The position numbers and the translations under genes are program-made. A stretch of 8,446 nt of DNA from Fidelibacterota bacterium (GTDB taxonomy: Bacteria; Fidelibacterota; Fidelibacteria; Fidelibacterales; Fidelibacteraceae), in assembly GCA_029931905.1 (NCBI GenBank), contig JAOZRH010000086.1, forward strand, positions 1-8,446, given 5' to 3'. The stretch's first letter is position 1. Every line of letters starts with the position of its first letter. A model generated the notes under the pieces. The model saw only the letters and a program-made list of their open reading frames with translations. It was not told the DNA's origin and searched no databases. Below are positions 1 through 6,150 of the stretch, in pieces.

Positions 1-19
1 CAATATAAAATATTAATCT

Positions 20-48
20 TTGTAATTTTAAATAATTTCATTTAAATT
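20..48 (+). promoter_or_regulatory. Possible promoter of the NhaC antiporter gene
   Basis: A TTGTAA hexamer (20-25) and a TAAATT hexamer (43-48) are separated by 17 bases, each matching the sigma70 consensus at four of six positions. This would give a leader of roughly 40 bases before the ATG at 97. The surrounding DNA is almost all A and T, so chance matches are common; this is a weak call. Confidence 0.3.
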
Positions 49-96
49 ACTTAACGATGGATAATTAATTATGAAATTTTACAAAGTGGAGTTACA

Positions 97-1803
97 ATGA
101 ATAAATTTCTGAAAATTTTTCTGATGGGAACATTACTATCAATTATGTTCGTTTCTATTGGTTTTTGTGGCGATTCTTCTATGGCACAAATAAATGCAAA
201 TAAATATGGAATGTTAACATTAATCCCACCAATAGTGGCAATTATATTAGCTTTTATTACAAAAAATGTACTTTTATCATTATTTACTGGAATATTTTCT
301 GGTATTTATATTTTATTATTAGAAAAACATAATATATTTAGTTCATTTATGTTTAGTTTTTTAAAAGTAACACAAGAAATATTAGAATCAATCTCTTCAC
401 CTTGGAATGCTGGAATTATACTACAAACTTTAACAATTGGTGGATTAATAGCATTAATTTCAAGAATGGGTGGTGCAAAAGCAATAGCCGAAAAATTATC
501 AGAAAAAGCAAAATCTCCTACTTCTGCTCAAATTTATACTTGGCTTTTGGGAATTGTAATATTTTTTGATGATTATGCCAATGCCTTGACTGTTGGACCA
601 ATAATGCGACCTGTTACAGATAAAATGAGAGTTTCGAGAGAAAAATTGTCATTTATTATAGATTCTACAGCAGCACCAATTGCCGGAATCGCATTAATAT
701 CAACTTGGGTAGGTTATGAATTGGGTTTAATAAAAGATGGATTTGATGCAATCGGACAAGATGTTAGTGCATATGGAGTATTTATTGCCACTATCCCATT
801 TAGATTTTATAATATCTTTATACTAATATTCATTTTCTTTTCAGCAATTTTATTGAGAGAATTCGGTCCTATGAGAAAAGCAGAGGTAAGAACCAGAAAA
901 ACAGGCAAAGTCCATTCTGATACAGCAGAACTAATGAGTGATTTAGAAAATCAAGGCATTCAACCAAAAGAAGGAAGTAAATTAAGAATTATTAATGCAG
1001 TATTACCTATTACAACTTTAATAACTGTAGCTTTTTTAGGATTATATTACAACGGATATCAAACAATAGTCGCCAGTAGTAATATTGAATTAATAGAGCA
1101 AATACGAAACAATCATGCATCATGGTTCGCAATAAGACATTGTTTTAGCAATTCTAATGCTGCAATTGTACTATTCCAAGCCGCACTCCTTTCAAGTATT
1201 TTAGCAGCTCTAATGGGAAGAATTCAGAAAATATTCTCGATAAAAGAAGCGATAGATATTTGGGTAAAAGGTGTTAAATCATTAGTAATTACAATTTTAA
1301 TTTTAGCTCTTGCATGGACATTAAGTAGTGTTGTAAAAGAATTGGGAACTGCTAGATATTTAGTAAATATTTTATCTGGTAGAATTCCACCATTTTTACT
1401 TTCGTCAATAATTTTCATTCTGGGAGCAATAATTTCTTTTGCTACTGGCACATCTTATGGTACAATGGGAATTTTAATGCCTTTAACAATACCACTTGCT
1501 TTTGCAATAAATCCAGATCCTTTATTTATCAATATTAGTATCGGAGCTGTTTTAACTGGTGCAATTTTTGGGGATCATTGTTCGCCTATTTCTGACACCA
1601 CTATTCTTTCATCAATGGGAGCATCTTGCGATCATATTGACCATGTAAAAACACAATTATTTTATGCAGTTCCTGTCGGTATCATTGCAATATTATTCGG
1701 ATATATACCAGTTTCTTTAGGAATGTCCGCATGGATTTCATTATTAATGGGATCGGGTGTGGTTTTTCTATTATTATTTTTTGTAGGGAAAAAAGTAGAT
1801 TAA
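97..1803 (+). CDS. nhaC: NhaC-family Na+/H+ antiporter
   Basis: Integral inner-membrane protein of 568 residues that should exchange external protons for internal Na+ (some family members exchange organic acids instead). About a dozen hydrophobic segments are visible. Family hallmarks are the FFDDYANALTVG block (156-167, acidic pair D158/D159), the following STAAPIAGIALISTW block (190-204), FATGTSYGTMGILMPL (448-463) and GDHCSPISDTT (492-502). A charged hydrophilic loop lies at about 258-297. The N-terminus has an extra hydrophobic stretch (5-23) ending in small residues, like a signal peptide or an extra helix, as in the longer members of the family. The ATG start is supported by GGAG (88-91) five bases upstream. 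The gene stands alone on the + strand and its stop overlaps the stop of the convergent lipoprotein gene. The exact substrate cannot be told from sequence. Confidence 0.9.
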   Translation: MNKFLKIFLMGTLLSIMFVSIGFCGDSSMAQINANKYGMLTLIPPIVAIILAFITKNVLLSLFTGIFSGIYILLLEKHNIFSSFMFSFLKVTQEILESISSPWNAGIILQTLTIGGLIALISRMGGAKAIAEKLSEKAKSPTSAQIYTWLLGIVIFFDDYANALTVGPIMRPVTDKMRVSREKLSFIIDSTAAPIAGIALISTWVGYELGLIKDGFDAIGQDVSAYGVFIATIPFRFYNIFILIFIFFSAILLREFGPMRKAEVRTRKTGKVHSDTAELMSDLENQGIQPKEGSKLRIINAVLPITTLITVAFLGLYYNGYQTIVASSNIELIEQIRNNHASWFAIRHCFSNSNAAIVLFQAALLSSILAALMGRIQKIFSIKEAIDIWVKGVKSLVITILILALAWTLSSVVKELGTARYLVNILSGRIPPFLLSSIIFILGAIISFATGTSYGTMGILMPLTIPLAFAINPDPLFINISIGAVLTGAIFGDHCSPISDTTILSSMGASCDHIDHVKTQLFYAVPVGIIAILFGYIPVSLGMSAWISLLMGSGVVFLLLFFVGKKVD

Positions 1804-2083
1804 TATTCTTGTTTATTAATGATTTTATAGTTTTGGTAATAAATTATTACCATATTATCAAAATCAACAAATTGTCCTTCGTACTTTTTTAAGCTATTCC
1901 CATATGTTTTATAAATTAATTTTCCAATTTCTTTGCCATTTTCAAAAAAAACACTTCAGTATAATTCCCAAATCCATAAGGATAATATCCTTCTATCATT
2001 TTGTTTCCATTATCATAATATTCTTTTTTCTTAATAGAACAACCAACAATAATAAAAAGTATAATAATGATTAAATATTTCAC
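1800..2083 (-). pseudogene. Frameshifted small lipoprotein with YwqK/MORN-like repeats
   Basis: The frame starts at GTG (2083) with MKYLIIIILFIIVGCS, a type II signal peptide whose lipobox IVGC places the lipidated Cys at residue 15. It continues with EYYDNGNKMIEGYY, then meets a run of eight T (1951-1944 on this strand), after which this frame ends at 1916 (55 residues). Adding one T, or removing two, joins it to a second frame that starts FENGKEIGKLIYKTYG and runs 47 codons past the homopolymer to the stop at 1800-1802. The joined product would be about 94 residues. The two halves share the 'Y..NG..' pattern of YwqK/MORN-type repeats, so they are one gene. There is no clear ribosome binding site, and an in-frame TAA lies just upstream, so GTG is the only reasonable start. 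The break may be a true mutation, a sequencing error or slippage. The likely product is an outer-membrane or periplasmic lipoprotein of unknown role. Confidence 0.75.
1834..1852. repeat. Perfect 19-base palindrome after the antiporter gene
   Basis: TGGTAATAA, a central A, then TTATTACCA form a perfect 9-base inverted repeat 31 bases past the antiporter stop. It could fold in transcripts of either strand and may help end nhaC transcription, but no T-run follows it on either side, so it is not a canonical intrinsic terminator. It lies inside the 3' part of the convergent lipoprotein reading frame, encoding roughly residues MVIIYYQ there. Confidence 0.45.
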
Positions 2084-2115
2084 TGTAAATTAAATAATGT
2101 TTATATCATAATATT

Positions 2116-2146
2116 TTATTAAATAATTCAATCATTATTTAAATAA
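2116..2146. repeat. A+T-only inverted repeat upstream of the lipoprotein gene
   Basis: TTATTAAATAAT (2116-2127) pairs with ATTATTTAAATAA (2134-2146) apart from one bulged base, around a 6-base loop. It lies between the tonB operon terminator and the lipoprotein start and could be an operator or a leader hairpin. With no G or C in the stem it could also arise by chance in DNA this A+T-rich. Confidence 0.25.
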
Positions 2147-2155
2147 GTACACTAT

Positions 2156-2194
2156 AAAAAACAAAGTATTACTGCCATTAGCAATAATACTTTG
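2156..2194 (-). terminator. Rho-independent terminator of the exb-tonB operon
   Basis: Read on the - strand, CAAAGTATTATTGC pairs with GCAGTAATACTTTG in a 14-base stem with one U-G pair and the 5-base loop TAATG, followed at once by six T. It begins 28 bases past the tonB stop. No T-run follows on the + strand, so it works in one direction and insulates the lipoprotein gene from the operon. Confidence 0.9.
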
Positions 2195-2222
2195 CACATC
2201 TTTATTCTATGAAAGTTATTAT

Positions 2223-2879
2223 TTAATTCGATTTCAATTTGAAATTTACTGGAATCGCAATCCAAACACCAACATTTCTATCTCTTTGTTTAGCTGGATT
2301 GAATTTTGTCTTTCTAATTGCTTCCATTGCCGCTTCATTTAATCCCGTATTAGGAATTCCTTGAAATACAACACAATCTGTAACAATTCCTTTTTCATTA
2401 ACGAATGCTTGAATTACTACTTTACCTTCTATTTGAGCTTCACGAGCTATTTCAGGATATACAACATTTCTAAGAATTGCTGACGCGCCTCCCAAAGGTG
2501 TAGGTGCTTCATCATATGGAATAAACTTCACTCTTGATCCTCCAGAAGCATTGTCTTCTGGTGGTGGTGGTGGTGCATCCATAGCTTCATAATCTTCAAA
2601 TGTAAAATCTTCCATAGTTACATCTTCTGATACATCAACATCCTCACTCAGTACAGGCACAGTTGGTCTTTCAGGTGGTGCAGATTGTTCCAATTTTTGT
2701 GTTTCAGGAATTTCAACTGCATCCATAATCTGAATGTGTTTTTCTATTATTTTTGTTTTTGATTCAAATTTGGGAATAAAATAAAACCCAAGCAAAAACA
2801 ATAACATTACAAGTACTGCTGACACTTCTGAATAAAATGATGATCTCTCTTTAAATATTTTAAATTTTTCTACTGACAT
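2223..2879 (-). CDS. tonB: TonB-family energy transducer
   Basis: Transmits proton-motive-force energy from the ExbB/ExbD motor across the periplasm to outer-membrane receptors. The 218-residue protein shows a short cytoplasmic N-terminus, one membrane anchor (about 20-36), a periplasmic linker rich in Pro and acidic residues (SAPPERPTVP at 66-75, an acidic stretch at 79-97, PPPPPE at 103-108) and a C-terminal TonB domain (about 132-216). That domain has the usual marks: YPEIAREAQIEGKV (141-154), the GIVTD turn near 164-168, AAMEAIRKTKFNPAK (183-197) and the closing IPVNFKL strand. AGGAGA (2890-2885) sits five bases before the ATG and overlaps the TAG stop of the preceding exbD, which suggests translational coupling. 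Last gene of the operon, followed by a strong terminator. The family is clear; which receptor it serves is unknown. Confidence 0.92.
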   Translation of the reverse strand: MSVEKFKIFKERSSFYSEVSAVLVMLLFLLGFYFIPKFESKTKIIEKHIQIMDAVEIPETQKLEQSAPPERPTVPVLSEDVDVSEDVTMEDFTFEDYEAMDAPPPPPEDNASGGSRVKFIPYDEAPTPLGGASAILRNVVYPEIAREAQIEGKVVIQAFVNEKGIVTDCVVFQGIPNTGLNEAAMEAIRKTKFNPAKQRDRNVGVWIAIPVNFKLKSN

Positions 2880-2888
2880 TATAATCTC

Positions 2889-3308
2889 CTAATAAGGTGT
2901 TGTCTTTGTTGTTGCAGAATAATTTAACTTTAATGCATTGGCTTTTCTCAATTCCAAATGAACATTTGATATAGCTTTCATTGCAACTTCGTTATCAGCT
3001 CTTAATGAAACCGTTAACTGATTGTCATCTTTTCTTTTCTGATAAATCGCCTTACTCACATCACTTGACTTTACCATTTTATCATCAATAGAAATCATTC
3101 CATCACGACTTACAAATACATATGCAACATGTCTTTTACTTCCTTCCAATTTAGCAATTTTCCTTGCTTCTGGAAGCATAACATCTAATCCATCAAATGT
3201 TTTCAATACAGTTGTCATCATAAAAAATATTAGCAACATAAAAATAATATCAGGCATCGAAGATGTAGGAATTTCAGCTTTTGAATCGTTTTTTCTTTTT
3301 AAACTCAT
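2889..3308 (-). CDS. exbD: ExbD/TolR-family protein, second copy
   Basis: Component of the inner-membrane proton channel that powers TonB. The 139-residue protein has the family layout: a basic cytoplasmic N-terminus (KRKNDSKAEIPTSSM), a single transmembrane helix (about 19-36) with the essential proton-carrying Asp at position 20 in SSMPDIIFMLLIFFMMTT, and a periplasmic domain of about 100 residues including VSRDGMISIDDK. It is the second of two adjacent exbD genes and differs clearly from the first outside the helix, so the pair may form mixed dimers. AAAGG lies about nine bases before the ATG, a rather long spacing. The gap to the upstream exbD is 22 bases and to tonB 9 bases. The C-terminal tail (NYSATTKTTPY) is polar and longer than in the first copy. 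Confidence 0.9.
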   Translation of the reverse strand: MSLKRKNDSKAEIPTSSMPDIIFMLLIFFMMTTVLKTFDGLDVMLPEARKIAKLEGSKRHVAYVFVSRDGMISIDDKMVKSSDVSKAIYQKRKDDNQLTVSLRADNEVAMKAISNVHLELRKANALKLNYSATTKTTPY

Positions 3309-3330
3309 TTTAAATTACCTTTAATTTTAT

Positions 3331-3723
3331 TTACCCAGCTATCGATATTTTTTTAGCATCTGCGATTTTTAACTGATCAATAACACTCAAATAATCCTGA
3401 TATTTTGTCTTTGTATCCGTTTGAACTGAAAATATCATCTTAGGATTCTTTGCTATCATATTTTTTGCTCTAACATTTACTTGACCTAATGGTACTATTT
3501 CATCATCAAATAATATCTTTCCTTCCGCATTAATTTGAACAATTGTGATATTAACTTTGGCAATTTGCATATCACCTCCCATTGGTGGCAATACCATTTG
3601 AACACCCTTGTCTTGATCAATCGTAGAAACCAAAAGAAAGAAAACCAATAATAAAAAAGCAATATCAGACATCGACGAAGATGGAATATCTGTTTTTCTT
3701 TTTTTCTTTTTTTCTGTAAACAT
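3331..3723 (-). CDS. exbD: ExbD/TolR-family protein, first copy
   Basis: Inner-membrane partner of ExbB in the proton-driven motor for TonB. At 130 residues it has a strongly basic N-terminus (EKKKKRKTDIPSSSM), one transmembrane helix (about 19-35) carrying the conserved Asp at position 20 (SSMSDIAFLLLVFFLL), then a periplasmic domain with VQINAEGKILFDDE in the middle. Its Asp and the 'IPSSSM-D' lead-in align exactly with the second copy, so the two arose by duplication or belong to paired ExbD subfamilies. AAAAGAG is placed six bases before the ATG. It follows exbB by 23 bases and is clearly in the same operon. No damage or truncation is seen. Confidence 0.92.
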   Translation of the reverse strand: MFTEKKKKRKTDIPSSSMSDIAFLLLVFFLLVSTIDQDKGVQMVLPPMGGDMQIAKVNITIVQINAEGKILFDDEIVPLGQVNVRAKNMIAKNPKMIFSVQTDTKTKYQDYLSVIDQLKIADAKKISIAG

Positions 3724-3746
3724 AATTTACTCTTTTGTTATTAATA

Positions 3747-4361
3747 TTATTTAATATTTTTTTCTGCCAATACATCTAATAATGTTACTGAGCTTTTTTC
3801 CATATCTATAATTAATTTATCAATTCTTGTTAAAAACCAGTTTTGTAAAACTTGAATTATCATAGCAACAACCAATCCAAATAATGTGGTCAACAATGCT
3901 TGAGAAATACCTGATGCAACAATAGTAGGAGAAATATCATTTGCTTTAGCAATATCGTTAAATGATTTAACCATTCCAGCCACTGTTCCTGTAAATCCTA
4001 ACATAGGAGCTGTTGTAATTACTGTTGATAACCAAACTTGATTTTTTTCTAAAAATGCCATCTCCAAAGAACCTGCAGATGCAATTGTTTTTTCTACTTT
4101 ATCAATTCCTTGATCTACTCTACTTAATGCTTCATGGTACATCGATGCAACAGGACTGCTTGATGTCGCACAATATTCTTTTGCAGCATCAATACCATCA
4201 TCTCTTAATGTATCTTCAACATCAGCTAAGAATTTTTTTGTTTGTACTCCAGCAACAGCTAAAGAATAAAATCTTTCAAAACTAATAATTAAACCAAAAG
4301 CAAATGTCGCCAATATAGGCCACATAAACGCTCCACCCTTAACAAAATAATCTACTAACAT
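3747..4361 (-). CDS. exbB: ExbB/TolQ/MotA-family proton channel protein
   Basis: Main channel subunit of the TonB motor. The 204-residue protein shows three membrane segments: about 12-28, 109-131 (with APMLGFTGTVAGM) and 153-174 (GISQALLTTLFGLVVAM), with a large cytoplasmic loop between the first two, as in ExbB. Thr126 and Thr159 match the channel threonines of E. coli ExbB, while Gln154 stands where E. coli has Glu176. I chose the ATG at 4361 because GGAGGAG lies six bases upstream; a longer frame from TTG at 4376 would have to translate through that ribosome binding site. It is the first gene of the operon, 38 bases or so from the predicted transcription start. The product is intact and ordinary in length. 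TolQ is an alternative family label, but the tonB partner favours ExbB. Confidence 0.92.
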   Translation of the reverse strand: MLVDYFVKGGAFMWPILATFAFGLIISFERFYSLAVAGVQTKKFLADVEDTLRDDGIDAAKEYCATSSSPVASMYHEALSRVDQGIDKVEKTIASAGSLEMAFLEKNQVWLSTVITTAPMLGFTGTVAGMVKSFNDIAKANDISPTIVASGISQALLTTLFGLVVAMIIQVLQNWFLTRIDKLIIDMEKSSVTLLDVLAEKNIK

Positions 4362-4405
4362 ATTTTTCTCCTCCAATTTTAATTATATCTCTTTCACCTA
4401 ACTAT

Positions 4406-4434
4406 ATTTTAACTAATAATAATACAAATGTCAA
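4406..4434 (-). promoter_or_regulatory. Strong sigma70-type promoter of exbB-exbD-exbD-tonB
   Basis: On the - strand a perfect TTGACA (4434-4429) is followed after exactly 17 bases by TAAAAT (4411-4406), five of six to consensus. Transcription would start near 4400, about 38 bases before the exbB ATG. It lies in the 99-base gap after the protease gene, so the operon has its own promoter and need not depend on read-through. No operator such as a Fur-box-like palindrome is evident over it. Confidence 0.75.
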
Positions 4435-4460
4435 TAATTATCCTATTTTTATTTATCAAT

Positions 4461-6095
4461 TTATAATTCAGTTGTCTTTTTTGCATCATCAATAGAATTA
4501 AATGCTTTTTTAAATTGGTCATCATTCGTTAATCTTGCTTTCCAAAACACATTATTATCCCAAATAACTTTTCCTATCTCAGATTTTATTAACATTTGAA
4601 TTAACAATTTATCTTTTTCTAAATCTTCAATTTCCATTTCATCAATCGATTTAGAAATATATTCATAAAATTCTTCTATAAAACTTTCTGGAAATATTTC
4701 ATTAAATACAAAGTCATTCACTTCCATTTCCTTATATTCCGGATGTTTTTTCAAATATTCTTGAGCAAATTGAAAAAAACTACGATATGATTTTCTATAA
4801 ATCGCCAATGTACTTTTTGTTGGATCAAATTCGCTTTTTACAATTATATCTGGAGTAATTCCTCCTCCTCCAAGTACAGTTCTTCCAGATTTGGTTGTAA
4901 AGCTTGGTCTAATATGTTTTTCATTATCTAATGAATCACTAAAAACACTATCTGGAGATATATAATATTCTTCATAATACTCACTTGAACCATTGGCATA
5001 AGAGCGTTGTATTAATCTACCTGAAGGTGTGTAATATTTTGCTATTGTAATTCTCAAATCAGCTCCATCTCTTAATTTCCACTGTCTTTGAACTAATCCT
5101 TTTCCAAATGAAGTTTTTCCTACAATAAGTCCTCTATCCAAATCTTGAATTGCTCCGGATACGATCTCGGAAGCACTTGCTGATGCACGATTTATTAATA
5201 CAACCAAAGGAATATCTGTATATTCTCCATTAATATTAGAATAGTACTCTTGATTTGAACTATTTATTCTTCCTTTTGTATAAACTAACTTAACACCTTT
5301 ATCAAAAAAATTATCTAACATTGCAACCGCCTGATGCAAATATCCACCGCCATTACTACGCAAATCTATTATTAAGGATTCCATACCTTCTTTTTTTAAT
5401 TTCTTTAATGCTTGACTAAATTCATGACTAGTTTCTGCAGAAAATCTATTAACCTTAATATATCCAACATTTTCATCATAAATAAAGCTTGCTATTACAG
5501 AATAAATAGGTATATCATCTCTAATAATTTCAACATCGAAGGGTTCTTCCTCACCCGATCTTTTTATGGTTAAAACAACCTTACTTCCCTTTTTTCCACG
5601 CAATTTTTTAAATGTTTCATCTTTAGTAATTTTATAAGCTGATTCTCCATCAATCTTTATAAATTGATCACCTGATTGTAACCCAACTTTTTCGGAAGGT
5701 GTTCCAATTATTGGAGAAATTACCGTAATATATCCATCAATGATATCAAATTCTATTCCAATTCCTTGAAATTCGCCTTTAAAATCTTCTTCAATCTTTT
5801 TTGTTTCTTTCTTTTCTATGTAAACAGAATGTGGATCTAATTCCTCAAGCAACCCACGATATGCCCCTTCCATCGTTTTATCCCAATCAACTTCTTCAAC
5901 ATAATTTTCATTCACAATAACCATTATATCACTAAATATTTTCATTTTTAGATATAAGTCATTAACACTTCCAGATACTTTTCCCCAATTTGTTAATGAA
6001 ATACTAACAATTATAATAAATGACAAAACAATCAATAATATTTTATTTCTTTTCATAAATTTCCTTATTTTATTTGTAATCCTTGCATTTCCCAT
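4461..6095 (-). CDS. S41-family C-terminal processing protease with PDZ domain
   Basis: Periplasmic, membrane-anchored serine protease that trims or degrades proteins at their C-termini. The 544 residues hold an N-terminal membrane segment (about 18-35), a helical lead-in with LDPHSVYI (86-93), a PDZ domain (about 105-192, GIGIEF and VGLQSGDQFIKIDG), then the S41 catalytic core. The core has DLRSNGGG (244-251), NRASASASEI (302-311) with nucleophile Ser307, and GKTSFGKG (326-333) with general base Lys332; the 25-residue Ser-Lys spacing fits the CtpA/Prc dyad. RITIAKYYTPSGR (348-360) follows, and a charged helical tail fills 420-544. Two starts compete: ATG 6095 with GGAG four bases ahead, and ATG 6056 (Met14) with AAGGA five bases ahead, giving a more classical signal sequence MKRNKILLIVL. 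No terminator separates it from the exb operon. Confidence 0.93.
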   Translation of the reverse strand: MGNARITNKIRKFMKRNKILLIVLSFIIIVSISLTNWGKVSGSVNDLYLKMKIFSDIMVIVNENYVEEVDWDKTMEGAYRGLLEELDPHSVYIEKKETKKIEEDFKGEFQGIGIEFDIIDGYITVISPIIGTPSEKVGLQSGDQFIKIDGESAYKITKDETFKKLRGKKGSKVVLTIKRSGEEEPFDVEIIRDDIPIYSVIASFIYDENVGYIKVNRFSAETSHEFSQALKKLKKEGMESLIIDLRSNGGGYLHQAVAMLDNFFDKGVKLVYTKGRINSSNQEYYSNINGEYTDIPLVVLINRASASASEIVSGAIQDLDRGLIVGKTSFGKGLVQRQWKLRDGADLRITIAKYYTPSGRLIQRSYANGSSEYYEEYYISPDSVFSDSLDNEKHIRPSFTTKSGRTVLGGGGITPDIIVKSEFDPTKSTLAIYRKSYRSFFQFAQEYLKKHPEYKEMEVNDFVFNEIFPESFIEEFYEYISKSIDEMEIEDLEKDKLLIQMLIKSEIGKVIWDNNVFWKARLTNDDQFKKAFNSIDDAKKTTEL

Positions 6096-6102
6096 CTAAC
6101 TC

Positions 6103-6135
6103 CAAAGTTATAGAATTTTCTTATAAAAACAAAAA
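6103..6135 (-). promoter_or_regulatory. Probable promoter of the S41 protease gene
   Basis: On the - strand TATAACTTTG occurs just before the gene. It can be read as a sigma70 -10 box (TATAAC, 6112-6107, five of six), or as the Bacteroidota -7 element TAnnTTTG (TAACTTTG, 6110-6103) with TTTTTG (6135-6130) exactly 19 bases upstream. Either reading starts transcription near 6100, which would leave almost no leader for the ATG at 6095 but about 40 bases for the ATG at 6056. Confidence 0.45.
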
Positions 6136-6150
6136 CTTTTCATTTTTTAA

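Noticed and set aside
1224..1451. 75-codon open frame on the - strand inside the antiporter gene
   Set aside because: Antisense shadow of a well-conserved coding region; no ribosome binding site or recognisable motif.
2084..2155. Promoter for the lipoprotein gene (TTGAAT followed by TATGAT on the - strand)
   Set aside because: The spacer is only about 15 bases and the region is nearly all A and T, so the match is not persuasive.
4025..4285. 86-codon open frame on the + strand inside exbB
   Set aside because: Antisense shadow; the Leu/Gln-rich product is what the reverse complement of exbB codons gives.
4362..4376. Upstream TTG start adding five residues to ExbB
   Set aside because: These codons are the GGAGGAG ribosome binding site of the ATG at 4361.
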